A DNA stretch of 64,000 bases from Ascaphus truei (taxonomy: Eukaryota; Chordata; Amphibia; Anura; Ascaphidae), in assembly GCA_036426205.1 (NCBI GenBank), contig CM071586.1, forward strand, positions 11,327,768 through 11,391,767. The letters run 5' to 3'. Of this stretch, positions 1 to 11,440 are shown in pieces. Positions within the stretch are counted from its first letter, which is position 1. The number at the start of each line of letters is the position of its first letter. Made by a program: the position numbers and the translations under genes. The notes under the pieces are model-generated. The model made no database searches and was not told the origin of the DNA. It saw only the letters and a program-made list of their open reading frames with translations.

Positions 1-245
1 GCAGATGCACTTACCAGAATGCCCTCCTACTGTCTCTTCCAACCTACCAATTAGATTGTAAGCTCTTCGGAGCATGGACTCCTCTTCTGAAATGTTACTT
101 TTATGTCTGAAGCACTTATTTCCATGATCTGTTATTTGTATTATTTGTTATTTATATGGTTGTCACGTGTATTACTACTGTGAAGTGGTATGTACATTAA
201 TGGTGCTATATAAATAATGACATACATACATACATACATACAGAT
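1..245 (+). repeat. LINE/SINE 3' tail with CATA microsatellite
   Basis: The stretch has the look of the common frog non-LTR 3' tail: an 'attgtaagctcttcgg' block, a 'gctatataaataatgac' block, then a CATA run at about 225-241. L2/CR1-type elements end in such short tandem tails. It lies in the intron 3' of exon 2 of V2R gene C. Family assignment is inference. Confidence 0.5.
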
Positions 246-454
246 AGACAGAGACATGACCAGGGCTTACAAATGGAAAATAGACTATACCTATATTTCC
301 TGGAAAGATTTGTACCCATGAAGAAGAGAGTTGTGAGATTTTGAGAGCTCTGTACTCAGGAAAAAGTAACATCCTGATGTTTTAAAAATACAATGCTCAT
401 ATGCCCTCTTAATTCAAAACTGTCTAATTTTCAAAACACACTCCGTGCTCTTCC
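246..454 (-). other. V2R gene C intron 2, paralogous flank
   Basis: Non-coding. It aligns by eye with the sequence just 3' of exon 2 in gene A (about 36,515-36,610) and gene B (about 58,680-58,770), sharing the 'atgctcatatgcc' block. One unit of the 'gatttgtacccatgaagaag' type minisatellite found in intron 2 of genes A and B is also present near 300-360. Confidence 0.6.
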
Positions 455-656
455 CTGCGGGTATCTGTACAGTCCCAATATGTGGGCCATTAATATGGAG
501 CGTGTCGATGCAGAATCCCCAATGACACCTGCTAGAGGTGGCCCTTTGTGACACTGGTAATTGGGGACGCTTCTTTGTCCTCCCGACAGCATCCGAAGTG
601 TCCCCTCTGCCACCCGTCTCATGGAAATGCAGGTGTCAAGTATCTGGAAGCCCAGA
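455..656 (-). pseudogene. V2R gene C exon 2, truncated, donor lost
   Basis: This is the 3' two thirds of V2R exon 2, part of the ligand-binding Venus-flytrap domain. The translation carries the conserved stretches GFQILDTC, PNYQCHKGPPLAGVIG and ARSILMAH-like STRSILMAH, followed by LGLYRYPQ. Compared with exon 2 of genes A (292 bp) and B (298 bp), homology stops at about 656, inside the codons after GFQ, where a CA microsatellite takes over. The first ~90 bp with its splice acceptor are missing. The donor also differs: genes A and B read CAG|GTAAG on the coding strand, whereas here it is CAG|GGAAG, so the GT is lost. Either lesion alone would break normal splicing. The CA junction could also be an assembly collapse. 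Exon 1 lies at 1892-2157; exons 3-6 would lie beyond the left edge. Confidence 0.8.
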
Positions 657-698
657 AGCCCACACATATATACACACACACACACCCTGCAGCCCGTT

Positions 699-736
<38 letters not shown>

Positions 737-757
737 ACACACACACCACACACACAC

Positions 758-803
<46 letters not shown>

Positions 804-975
804 ACACACACACACACACAGTTTATTATGTCCCATACTCTCACAGACACACATCCTCAGTGTCACACACACACCACACACACACACACACCCACACACA
901 CACCACACACACACACACCACCACACACCACACACCCACACACACCCACACACACACACACACACGGGACTCCTT
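657..975. repeat. (CA)n microsatellite
   Basis: About 300 bp of almost pure CA dinucleotides with CCA interruptions, directly replacing the 5' end of V2R-C exon 2. Open reading frames through it are artefacts of the repeat. Confidence 0.95.
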
Positions 976-1850
976 CAATCTGTCAGTGTAACACACACAA
1001 GTGTGTCAGTGTCACACACACAGGGAGAAAAGCTCCCTCAGTGTGTCAGTGTCACACACACTGGGAGAGGGGATCCCTCAGTCTTCAGTGTCACACACAC
1101 AGGGAAGAGGCTCCATCATCTGTCAGTGTCACACACACAGGGAGAGGGGCTCCCTCAGTCTGTCATTTGTCACACACACAGGGAGATGGGCTCCCTCAGT
1201 CTGTCATGTCACACACACAGGAAGGGGCTCCCTCAGTCTGTCAGTGTCACACACACAGGGAGAGGGCTCCCGTCGTCAGTTCACACACACAGGGAGAGGG
1301 CTCCTCAGACTGTCAGTGTCACACACAGGGAGAGAGGCGTCCCTTAGTCTGGTCAGTGTCACACACACAGGGAGAGGGCCCTCAGTCTGTCAGTGTCACA
1401 CACACAGGGAGAGGCTCCCAGTCTGTCAGTGTCACACACACAGGACAGAGGCTCCCTTAGTCTGTTAGTGTCACACACAAATAGGATGAATGACTCCCTC
1501 AGTCTGTCAGTGTTATACATGAGAGGCTCCCTCAGTCTGTCAGTATCACAACTCAACAGGAGAGGGGTCCTCAATCTGTCAGTGTCACACACTGGGAGAG
1601 GGGCTCCCTAAGTCTGTCAGTGTCACACACACAGGGAGAGAATTTCCCTCAGTCTATCAGTGTCACACACACAGGGAGAGAGTTTCCCTCAGTCTGTCAG
1701 TATCACACACACAGGAGAGGGGCTCCCTCAGTCTTTCAATGTCACACACACACACACACACACACACGATAATGGCTCCCTCACTATGTCAGTGTCACAC
1801 AAAGAGAGAGTTGTGCTTTTCTGTCAGTGTCACACTTGTACACAGTAGTC
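976..1850. repeat. 37-40 bp minisatellite, V2R-C intron 1
   Basis: Tandem units built around 'ctccctcagtctgtcagtg' followed by a short CA run and 'gggagagggg'. Units vary from about 36 to 40 bp through single-base indels. The array fills the space between exon 2 and exon 1 of gene C. The same unit occupies the same intron in genes A and B. Confidence 0.95.
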
Positions 1851-1891
1851 ACTGATAGTAACAAAGATTGTAACATTCAAATAAAACTTAC

Positions 1892-2157
1892 GTCTGACAT
1901 TTAAGATCTGCAGGTTTGCTTGTGAAAAGGTTTTTGCTGTAGCTTGTGCCCACGTGAATCGGAAAAGTTCCCCCTATAATAACGTCTCCAGACAAGCTCA
2001 GATATTCATTAATGTTTCCACTAGGCAGATGGCAGCCTCTCCCTGACTCCCAGCACATACACACTTCCACAGCTAATGTGCATAAACCCCACAATATAAC
2101 GAGGAGCAATCTTCCAATTCTGTATAAGCAACAGATCTGTCTGTGTCTGTGATTCAT
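1892..2157 (-). CDS. V2R gene C exon 1 (signal peptide, start of ligand-binding domain)
   Basis: First coding exon of a type-2 vomeronasal receptor, a class C GPCR expected on the dendrites of chemosensory neurons. The ATG at 2157 opens an 88-codon exon. A basic, then hydrophobic N-terminus (RIGRLLLVILWGLCTLAVEV) acts as a signal peptide. The family motif GDVIIGGTFPIHV follows, then KPADLKCQ at the donor. The coding strand reads CAGAC|GTAAG at the 3' end, giving a phase-2 junction with exon 2. Length (266 bp) and start codon match gene B exon 1 exactly, and no frame lesion is visible. Minisatellite flanks it on both sides. The exon itself is intact, but downstream exon 2 is broken, so the gene as assembled is probably not functional. 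Confidence 0.88.
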
Positions 2158-2159
2158 CT

Positions 2160-2365
2160 GTAACTCACAGGGAGAGGGGACCCTCAGTCTGTCACTGTCA
2201 CACTCACAGGGAGAGGGGACTCTCAGTCAGTCAGTGTCACACACACAGGGAGAGGGGCTCCCAGTCTGTCAGTGTCACACACACAGGGAGAGGGACTGCT
2301 TCAGTCTGTAAGTGTCACACACACAGTGTCCCCTCAGTCTATCAGTGTCACACAGACAAGAGGTG
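2160..2365. repeat. 37-40 bp minisatellite, 5' of V2R-C exon 1
   Basis: About five units of the 'ctgtcagtgtcacacacac' family between exon 1 and the conserved upstream block. This is the shortest of the three paralogous arrays in this position. Confidence 0.9.
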
Positions 2366-2380
2366 GACTCCCTCAGTCAG

Positions 2381-2445
2381 TTTTTATAAGTTGTGTAGGT
2401 GTCCTGGGAATGCAGACGTTAATTACACCCTCTCTCCTTAATTAT
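2381..2445 (-). promoter_or_regulatory. Putative V2R-C promoter: TATA-like box and two TTAATTA sites
   Basis: On the minus strand a TATAAAAA element (2381-2388) lies about 225 bp 5' of the exon 1 ATG. Two palindromic TTAATTA homeodomain-type sites follow at 2419-2425 and 2438-2444. The same three elements with the same spacing recur upstream of genes A and B, within a block conserved to about 2590. Conservation across paralogs is seen directly; promoter function is inferred. Confidence 0.55.
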
Positions 2446-2594
2446 CTTACCAAGGAAATGACAGCACCCTGGGAATCAGTGCTAATTCCAAATATACATC
2501 TCGATTTCTTGCTCAAACATTTCCACAGGGGACGAATGACAGAAGTCCCGGTGTGATGGCCCTAGCAATGAGAGGATTCAATTTTATGTAGATA

Positions 2595-2760
2595 TTAGAA
2601 AAAGTTCTAGCAATTATATGGGGCAATATACGGAAGTATAGGGACCAGTTTTGTGGGCAATAGGAGAAGTTTAAGGAGCAATTGGAGGAGTTATACCCTG
2701 TCACGGGAGACCTGGTACTTACAACTTTTTACCAGGATCATTCACTGAGCAGTCAGTGCT
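2595..2760. repeat. ~34 bp minisatellite plus element fragment
   Basis: Units resembling 'ggttatatggggcaatagg' with 'agttatagggagc' run to about 2698. A short end fragment of the TGTCACGGGAGACC interspersed element follows at 2699-2757. The 34-bp unit recurs upstream of genes A and B. Confidence 0.7.
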
Positions 2761-2766
2761 GATTCC

Positions 2767-2799
<33 letters not shown>

Positions 2800-2890
2800 C
2801 TTTATTTTCATGCTCAACCATTCCCCCAGTAACAAATGACAGCAGTCTCGGTATGATGGATCTAGCAATGAGAGGAATCAATACATTCAG
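2757..2890. repeat. Second copy of V2R upstream block with (TA)n
   Basis: Repeats the 'cagtgctaattccaaatata' to 'gcaatgagaggaatcaat' portion of 2480-2590, interrupted by a TA run at about 2771-2800. It looks like a local duplication of the upstream flank separated by the element fragment. Confidence 0.6.
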
Positions 2891-2934
2891 TTTTGCATTT
2901 GCTGTGAGCATTTTGGAAACCCATTATATGCACA

Positions 2935-3125
2935 ATGCTCCGGTCAAAATCCTGCCCTGAAAACGCTTGTGCGACTCACCGCTAGGATTCCCTGCTTCAG
3001 CACATACCAGAAAGTTAAATGGCGCATAGGGGTGTAAGTTATCCCCAGGACAGTAAAGGGGTCCCTAGTATACAGGGGGTGCCCAGTTAATGCCCTGATC
3101 ACCCAGAACCTGGTATAGTGGTTCT
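2935..3125 (-). repeat. Fragment of the TGTCAC interspersed element
   Basis: Matches the interior of the reverse-oriented full-length copy at 51,537-53,194 (shared 'cttgtgcgactcacc' and 'ttccctgcttcagcaca' blocks near 51,890-51,930). Both ends are missing. Confidence 0.65.
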
Positions 3126-3884
3126 GGGGCTGTTCCTGCTATACATAAGGCTGTGTCATGCTGCGCTCACCACAAACAGGACTAGACCGTGGGGCTGAGG
3201 TGGGGATGTATATAACCGTCGCCCTACAACCACAGAGCCGGGTCCAGAGTGCGTAGTCAGAGTCGTGATGCCGGGTCAGTTTAGGAGAGTTTGGGTATGT
3301 CGTGGTATTTGCCGTGGTCCCGGGTTGGAGAGAGAAAAATGGTCGGTATCCGTAAGCCATGGTCAGGGAGAGGAGAGAGCAGGAGTCCAAAGGCAAGACG
3401 ATGTTCAGGATTAGAGAAGAGACGGGTCCGGGTATAAGCAAGGGTTAAGGCACAGGTTCAGACAAGGCACTGCAACAGACAGACAGACAGACAGACAAAA
3501 AGCTGCAAGCACAGCACATAAACCTTAGTTTATGCTCAGCAAAGTGCAAGGGAAACAGGAAGTCATTTAAAAGGGAAAGCACCTATCAGGGGGGGTAGAC
3601 TGAATGACATCACCGGAAAGCAGGAGACTGATAGGGGAAGCCCGGATTGGACTCAGATGAGAAGCAGGCGATGATCCTCCTCTGATTGGTTGTCACGCGG
3701 CGCGCGCACGTAGGTGGCGCACAGCGCGGAGCGGGCACGTCATTGATGGACATGGACGCAGCATCACCGCACCAGGTGCGTGCCTCCATGGCTGTGCTCC
3801 TCCATGCGCATGGAGGTTTAGTTGCGCACGCACCGCTGTCGCGTGACGCGTCCGAGGGGCAGGGCTATCCCGGTGGACCAGAAC
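3126..3884. other. Unassigned GC-rich, CpG-bearing segment
   Basis: No gene recognised. It contains a (GACA)n run at 3477-3497 and a CpG-rich stretch (3690-3870) with gcgcgc motifs. Composition suggests the regulatory end of a retroelement, but no terminal repeats could be defined. Open frames here show no recognisable domain. Confidence 0.4.
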
Positions 3885-5322
3885 TTATCAACACTTTTTA
3901 TATTTTTGGGATTCTAGATTGAACACAACAAAGAGGCAAAATAAATTGCGATTTATTTCCTTGCTAGACAAACACACGACAACTTCAGAATACACTTAAT
4001 ATAATACTGATTGGAATGGGGAAACTAAAAGAAATGCAGTCTCTGTTTAAACTCTCTTTTGCTAGATCACAAGTTGCCAATCTAATAACTTTGCCAAATC
4101 AAAGAATTTAATTGGAATTAGTTCGGGAGTCACCAGGGCTAATGAATTCCGAAGTTTGGGGTAAATTCTTGGTTGCGATGTTATTAACTCCTGCGTAAAG
4201 CATAGTCACATCATGAATCGTATCTGGATCACACTGGGGATAGTCCGTCAGGCACAGTTATAGGGTTCTCCAGTCTATCCTTAACATGTACATCCAATCC
4301 GCTCCGTGGGAAAATTTAACCCACCAATCTCCGTTTTGCCTGTAGTTTGCAAAACTGGGCAAAAAGGCTTTCCGGTGTGCAAAGCGCATGTGTCGGCTTG
4401 ATACCCATGCAACATACAGTAGCATACCTGGGTTACACCCTTTTTCTGGCACCCTTTAGTCTGGGGTTTGGTCCCAAGGTGTCAATGGCCCGGTATCTGG
4501 CACTTATCAAGATTCCTGCTATGTTTACACTTTGGTGCTCTGAGGTTTTTCATCCCTGTCACTTCGCTAGACTGAGGGTCAACGGCTTAGCGTGACCTCT
4601 TTGAAGTGCAGGAAGGAAAATACCCTCAGCTCATTTACCCCTACCATATTTACATGCAAAAGGCTTTTTTCCCGGGCTCACAGAAAAAAAACAATACCTG
4701 TCTGTACATTTTAAATTCACAGTAATACACACTTTATTAAAACATCATGTTCTGGGTGTACCACAACTGTAATTTTTATGTGTATGTGCATGTTGATTTA
4801 TTATTTATACTTGCACACCAAAAATCAGGGTGCTGGGTGCCTCCGTTCTCGAGTTAGTCCCCTTAATTGAAATACTTGCTTGTGGGAAACCAAGTTCACC
4901 TACTTCCCACGGCAATAGACTTTCTGCCTTTCAAGTTACGGGGCTAACAAGGTACGGATAAAATTTATCTGTAAACCACTTCAAATCTAACCGCAAGCCA
5001 CTTATTCAATTGACTTGTGGTTACGAGGATACCCATACTTCAAACAGACCTCTGAACCGCAGCCACACTTCTTCAATCAGCGCTGGCTCCGGCGCTCACC
5101 ACGCCATTTTGAGCCTCAAAAGAATATAGCACACTCTGCATTTATTCATTATTCCCTGCAGGCAGGGATAGCTTGCAAATTGGGGTTAAGAAGGCTGGGA
5201 CAGGGCAAAAACGGCAGGGAAATGCAAATACTTTTAACCCCTTCATTCCCAATGCGAGTTGCGGTTAATCAGCTGGATATAATACCTTTATTTAGGCCTG
5301 ATTAACCCTCTCCTCGCCACAG
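3885..5322 (+). mobile_element. Diverged TGTCAC-family element
   Basis: The left part shares the 'aaataaattgcgatttattt' block and the following 'acacttaatat' style block with other copies. The right end reads 'gattaaccctctcctcgccaca', matching the usual 'ggttaccccctcaccgtcaca' end. No transposase ORF is visible, so it appears non-autonomous. Left boundary approximate. Confidence 0.55.
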
Positions 5323-5496
5323 GTGCCTAGCGGCGATCATCACAGGCTGTGAGGAATTTAAAGTCTAAGTCAGGTTTACAGTGTGTGGGGAATATGGCTA
5401 GTGGGAATAAAAGTACATATTCTCATTCTATCCCTCATAACCAAAAGACTTAGACATTGTAACAGTGTAAAGCATATTTTATTAAACGGGTATTGT

Positions 5497-6958
5497 CACG
5501 GGAGACCAATGCTTTTAACACAAAAATACCCGGATCCTTTGATTGAGCAAAACGTGAGATAAAATAAATTGTGATTTATTTACACGAGAAACACACACAA
5601 CTTGAATTACAAAATAATATGAATTAACTATTACTGGGATAGGGGAAAACAAAATAAAATGTCCACGGAACGAACTTCACGAAAATAAAGTCTCCAGGCA
5701 CCAATTCCCAGGAGCAAGGATGGTGCGCAAATAGAGCCATGCGACAGTCTTTGGCTAGGGGTGCTGCATGCTACCCCTGTTTCTCCGCCGAAAGTAAACT
5801 TTTCGTTCTGTCCTTGCAGGATTCGTTCGCAAATCCTTAGTTCTAACAAACTCCTGAAGCGGGGTACAATCCTTAGTTACGATGGAATAGTCTTTGTACC
5901 GCACAATGTTTCTTAGATGAATCTCTTTACATGATGGAACACCGCCCGATTGGCTGCACAGAATTTTAAAAGCACAAAAGTCATATCGGTATAATGTGCC
6001 TAATCCCGGTGTGGGAACAACGCATCCCACCTATTCCCATACTTCATGGAGCTGCGCAGAGGCTTCAAGGTATGCCACGATCATGCGCCAACTTCGCACC
6101 TGAGCCGCTTAGCATACCTAGCCAAACCCACTTCCCTGGCGACATGTTGGCTGCCGGTCCCCGGACATCTGGCAGGAAAACCTGTTTACATTTACTTCCC
6201 CTCACTTAACACTTTAAAGTGTTGGTACCTTTTTAAGTCCAGACTTTCCTAGACATTCTGGAGTCATCTCAGCTTGATGTCTTAGATGTCCTGACTTAAG
6301 TTTATGCATGACTCACTAGCTGGAATGGCTGACCATACCTCTGGGGATCACTGTACTTGTGAACCAAGTGTTTCCGCTGCTCCACCCGCTTGAATGTAAA
6401 TGACCTTGCTCCTATAATTTTAATACACCAAAAGAGGGGGACTTTCAGTCACTCCTTTTTTTTAAAAGTTAATAACAAGGAAAACATAACTGCTTTACTG
6501 TTGGTACCCAGGCAGCATTTACAGTACACCAAATTTCACAGTGCTGGCATACTCCTAACCTAAGTTAGCGCCCTGCGTCTGCACTGGGTGAACAAGCGGC
6601 TGGCGTTTAAAACCCTTTTTCCACTTTGCGTTTTGGCAGTGAAACATTGTTGTAATACTCGGGACTAATACATAACCGCGACCGCACTCATACAATGTAA
6701 CTTAATATAACGATGTGGTAATTGTGGTTGGAACACTCGGAACTAATCTATAACTGTGACCGCACCCATACAATGTAGCTTACGTGTGTGGTCCCCTTAT
6801 TCCTAGCAGGAGAAACACAGACAATTCTAATGCATTTACAGGCTTGCAGCCAGCAGTTGACTGCAGAGCTGACACTTCACATTTAAAATATGACTCAGGG
6901 GCACCCAGCCGGGTATAATACATTTATTTACTGGCCTGGTTACCCCCTCACCATCACA
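5497..6958 (+). mobile_element. TGTCAC-family interspersed element, ~1.46 kb
   Basis: Begins TGTCACGGGAGACC and ends CCCCCTCACCATCACA, an imperfect terminal inverted repeat pair (the right end in reverse complement starts TGTGATGGTGAGGGGG). 'ggtat' adjoins both ends (before 5497, after 6958), a possible short target-site duplication. No long conserved ORF was found. Confidence 0.7.
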
Positions 6959-7735
6959 GGTATGTTTAAAGTGTATAATGCGTGTCCACAGTATATGAGC
7001 TGGGGACATCCAGGTCCATGGTTTCCAATAGACCATGTGGCTACCAAGCTAGGTGCATCAAGTCTGCTCAGGTCCCGGATATGAAAGCCTCAGAGTTTGC
7101 CAAGGTGTGAAAGCCATTTGGGTACCGGAGCTATGCTCAAGTTCTAACGTCCTGGGATGAATGGAAGTCCTCGGACCACCATTTGCCCCAGACCAGACTT
7201 TGAGGAGCCTAACTCAGCAGGTAGCTTATAGTATTTCAGTTTCATTCATGAAATACTCCAGCCAATCCGAGCATGGGAAAAATCCTACAAGCCAATCAGA
7301 GCGTTGCCAGTCTATCTAAGCCAGGCAAGCACAGATTCGGATTCTAACAAGGGCATGCACCAACCTGGCACCCCTGCCACTTGTCAGTCAGAAGCCACCG
7401 CTGAGTTTGGCTCCTCACAGTCTTGCCATTTGAAGAATTGAAATCCAGGCCTGCCCAGCTTCAGGGTACCGGCAAAACACTGATAGGCTGGTGGAAAAAT
7501 TCCCACGCTCTGACTGGTTGAAGTATTCTGTGAATGGGACTGAAATGCTATAAGAAACCTAGCAGCCAATCAGCTCAGGAGATTCTAAGCGCCAAGACAG
7601 CAGCAGCAGATTTGAACTGACCAAAAAATGCTCCATGAGAAATAGATGCAAGCCGGCTTCAGAAATTTCAAGGCAATAACATTTTCCAAGTCCCACTTTT
7701 CGGGGCGAAGTTCTGAAAAAGGAACTGTTGCAGGG
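6959..7735 (-). repeat. Reverse-oriented internal fragment(s) of the same element family
   Basis: Shares blocks such as 'gacaagggcatgc', 'acttgtcagtcagaagccac' and 'ggatgaatggaagtcc' (as reverse complement or direct) with 41,990-42,200 and 12,680-12,900. Ends are not defined, so nested or rearranged copies are likely. Confidence 0.5.
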
Positions 7736-7868
7736 TACATGCAACCACACACGCGGGTTGTCTTGATAAGGCATATTTATTGAGCCTTAAAAACATACAG
7801 CACACAAAAACTAAATAGCTTCTCTTCAGCATAGAAAACAAGGCAGCTTCTCTTCAGCATGCAGGACT

Positions 7869-9719
7869 GTCACGGTAACTTGTAATAGGATATAATATAC
7901 ACCAAATATCTGGGTTGAATTGAACACGACTTAGATATAATAAATATAGTTTATTCCTTAAAGAAGGAGAACACACAAGATTATACAAATAACAGACAAG
8001 AAATAGCACTTACTTAAGGGTTGGACAATGAAGCAATCAGGTACAGGATTGGCAATTCATTCAGCAATACAGGTTCAAATGAAGACATCACGAAAGACAC
8101 TGGGTATAGGGCTTACACTCGTTTATATGGAGTTTCAGCCCCATACCCTAACAGCGGGCGCCTGAAAGTCTACCAGACTTGTATCTGGTCAGGAAACCCC
8201 TTTTGTCTGTAAGTGTTGATTATGGCCCTTACAGACCACTCAGGCTCTGCGTTTCTCCGCCCTTTTGTACACAGAGTGGTCAAGTCTTTGATCAGGGGGG
8301 CTGTTGTAGACAGAGAGTCACCCTCCTGAACATTAACATAAAGCAGAGCCAGTTACTTTCCCGGGCTTTTATACCAGCCTGGCAAAACAGTATATTCTTT
8401 AATATCTACACATATTAAAATAATCCGCTCTGTGGGTCTGAGCAGGCTGACATTTGCCAGGTCCTCATACCGGAGGACCCTTGCCATAGTGGCCAAATAT
8501 CAGCCTTCCATGACCCCCAGAACCGGAGATACCAAAAATCAGTTAAAATCCCCTATTAACTTTAATGCAGTATTCTCCGCTATAAGCTCAAAGAAATCTC
8601 TGCGTTTCACTCTCCCATTGAACTCAATGGGCTCCACCGCTATAGGCTTTCAATGGAGCAACTCCGCCATTTAAGTCAATGGGAAAACTACCATTTTCAC
8701 ATTTGCCCATACTCCGTCTAGTTGATCGGAGAGGGCTAGAAATGGCCATGCAGTCATGCCGGAGCAGTGACTACATGCGACTAAAATCCCAGCCCTCTGG
8801 TACGCAAAGAACCGGAGATATAGGTTTACACTTTATACACTTTCGGACATAGCCATTTCAAAGCCACGTGGCTTTCCTCCATTAGAATAAATATGGCCGG
8901 CGCCTCCATAGGAAATGCATGGGCCGGTGCCGCCATAGGATTCAATGGGACCTCCGCTACCATTAGAGTCAATGGCGCGACCCTCGTGGCAAGCGCGACC
9001 CTTTACGGGGGTCCTTAATTCTCGGACCCAGTGGTGATCAAGTGTGGGGGTTCCTAGGGTCTAGGGGCAAAAATAATTTTATTCCTGGGTGCCCTAGAAC
9101 CTAAGTTTCCCACGCCAATTGTATTTGAACTTGAACTAGTGTGATCAAAAGCTCTTTTTTAGATATTGTATCCGCTTCTGCGGTCTGCAGTTTGGATGGC
9201 TGCCAACCCATTCCTAGAGGTCGGCGTCGAGGAATCCCCATTGAAATGAATGTCTCCATTGACTTACAATGGGGGACCGCCGCTCCTCCTCTCGGACACC
9301 ACCTGCAGGTCTTCTCTGATATCAGGCCCAAATCGCCGGAATCCCCATAGGATTGTATGGAGCTGCCATGGCGGCCTATGGGAAACTGCAAAATGGAGCC
9401 TGCCAAGGCGGGAAAATGGAACAAAGGGCTACAATCACTTCCTAACTATTAACCCTTCTCCTTCCGAATGGATCCCAGTATAAGTGTTGGTTCAGACACT
9501 GAAATGGGGGAAATACATTGTTACAAGGGAATACACATTTGGGTGCTGAAGCACGGTAAAAAGACATTACTGGACCGCAGTCCAGTTAACCCCTTGCCTC
9601 GAAAAGTGAGGTCAGGGGGTGGTCATATGGGGTGCAAACCCTTTAATACCGGGCAAAACCCCCTCTCCCATGACAAGGACACAGACATTTCATCACACAT
9701 GTACTTTGAAAACAGACCT
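7869..9719. repeat. Unclassified interspersed repeat sequence
   Basis: Begins with 'tgtcacggtaacttgtaata' and an A/T-rich block recalling the TGTCAC family. It then runs through many short 'tcaatggg' and 'ccgccatagg' motifs typical of repeats. No supported gene; ORFs are short and featureless. Confidence 0.4.
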
Positions 9720-9910
9720 TATAGCAGTAATCTCTTCAGTAGTTCAGTCTTGTCTCCTGACCAGCTAACCTGCATGTGTGTACAGCCTGGGGGATTTAAA
9801 ACACCTTGATTATGCAGCTAGGGTCAGACTAATTAAGCAGCCCTTTTCACCTGAAACTTAATCTCGTCACTGCTGCACTTCAAGGCTAAACATAGGTTTG
9901 TCAGGTCTAT
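9720..9910 (+). repeat. 191-bp direct repeat, copy 1
   Basis: Runs from 'tatagcagtaatctcttcag' to 'gtttgtcaggtctat'. It is almost identical to 10,603-10,793; one substitution was noticed by eye. Confidence 0.9.
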
Positions 9911-10602
9911 AAGGTGATGTGAATTAAGTATAACACAATTGTGAGCAGGTGGGTGTGAGCCCCTCTGCCTCCAAATGTGTCCACCAGCGCTCTTACCTAT
10001 CAGCCTCCTTGTGTATTAAATAACACACAAAGGGAGAGAATAAGTTACAAGGGATTTGCACAACAAAACATTAAAACAATTGCTACAATCAATTAAAATA
10101 CTTAATGTCCATGAAGTTTGCTTTTTGTGGTCCCAAATACAGAGTCCAAGCCTGATCTCCTATAGGTATGCAGCCTTTTTTCATCTGGAACCAACCTCGG
10201 GACCAGGAAAAGCTATAGACAGGAAAGAAAAAAAGAAAAAAGCGCAAGGCCCATAGGGTAATATTGTCAGATTTATGGAAAATTAAAACGGTTATAAAAA
10301 CTCTCAGAATAAAAATTGGTATAAGCATCTCGGTGTAAATAACAACCGCAGGAACAGGGGTGCCTGGACGTTTTCCGCTTCTTTCGATGCGTTGATGCAC
10401 AGCCCTCCTCGTTGTCCCGATCAGCAACCGTTCAGCTTCCGCGTCAGCTGACTCGCGACGTCGGCGCGTGACGTCGATCGGGGGGTTGGATTATGGGCGG
10501 TCACCTGCTTCTTCTCCGAAGACGGAACTCCAGGATCCCTGCTCACTGTGTTCTCTTAGTGCCGAGTGCCAGCCACAGCAGCAACCTTAGCAATGTCCGC
10601 CC
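9911..10602. repeat. 692-bp insert between direct repeats, PLE-terminal-like
   Basis: Non-coding. An A-rich stretch (10,208-10,240) and the 'gcgcaaggcccatagggtaat' style text resemble the non-coding ends near 46,370 and 56,180. A CpG-rich portion (10,430-10,500) follows. I infer a Penelope-type terminal sequence, with weak support. Confidence 0.4.
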
Positions 10603-10793
10603 TATAGCAGTAATCTCTTCAGTAGTTCAGTCCTGTCTCCTGACCAGCTAACCTGCATGTGTGTACAGCCTGGGGGATTTAAAACACCTTGATTATGCAG
10701 CTAGGGTCAGACTAATTAAGCAGCCCTTTTCACCTGAAACTTAATCTCGTCACTGCTGCACTTCAAGGCTAAACATAGGTTTGTCAGGTCTAT
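10603..10793 (+). repeat. 191-bp direct repeat, copy 2
   Basis: Second copy of 9,720-9,910. The near identity implies a recent duplication or a long target-site-type duplication around the 692-bp insert. Confidence 0.9.
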
Positions 10794-10804
10794 GGCTGGT
10801 GACG

Positions 10805-11204
10805 TTCATTCACCCTGTCACAGGAACGTAGCGGCTCGAACTACAAGCTGAAAAGATTTCCAGGACGTTTGGTACTCGCTCCCGATCAAGGGTTTTCAGC
10901 ACCTCCAGAGTGGAAAGGGTGGTGGCGTAAGGAACTGCATGCCGAACTGAGTTCCAGGACTTTTGCGGGTACATCCCGGTCAACTAAAGGACATTCTAAA
11001 GACTTTGTTTAAAGGACTATCTGAGATAGGAAAGGTTCGTTTTTATCCCAGATCCCCCAGTTAGTGTGTTTTCTTCTGTAAATTGTAATTCATTGGTTGT
11101 ATGTCTGTTTCCAAGGAATAAGTGCAATTTGTTTAACTTCTTGGTTTTGCTCATTGATATGATCCTGGTATAAAGGTGTGAATTACCTGGTCTCCCGTGA
11201 CAAT
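10805..11204 (-). mobile_element. Terminal fragment of TGTCAC-family element
   Basis: Ends 'acctggtctcccgtgaca', the reverse complement of the standard left end, preceded by 'tgatatgatcctggtataa', as in the full reverse copy at 53,150-53,194. The other end is absent. Confidence 0.65.
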
Positions 11205-11440
11205 CACCCTCATCATTTGACTTGTCCCCGCCGGTTGACGACTCGTGGTGATGGGGTCTGATCTTTTTTTTCAATAAAATGATGTCCGTAAATGTTATCG
11301 TTTTTTTATAATCTCTTGTGTCCCTTAGGATTTTTCTTTGTTTCCTATCTTTTTGTTCTTTCATAAATTTGTCTATATTCACCTTCAGCTTATTCTCACA
11401 GTCTTTAAATTCAGATATATCCCTCCATTTGGCCGTGTTA
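11205..11440 (-). pseudogene. Inverted fragment of Penelope-like ORF (N-terminal part)
   Basis: The minus-strand translation starts NIDKFMKEQKDRKQRK and continues to a HHHESST stretch. The plus-strand element at 14,075-14,230 encodes the near-identical NIDKFMKELKDRKQRK. The fragment is cut at 11,204 by the end of a TGTCAC-family element. It is a separate, inverted copy of the same retroelement. Confidence 0.75.

Noticed and set aside
561..1460. 299-codon His/Thr-rich frame
   Set aside because: CA microsatellite followed by minisatellite; not a gene.
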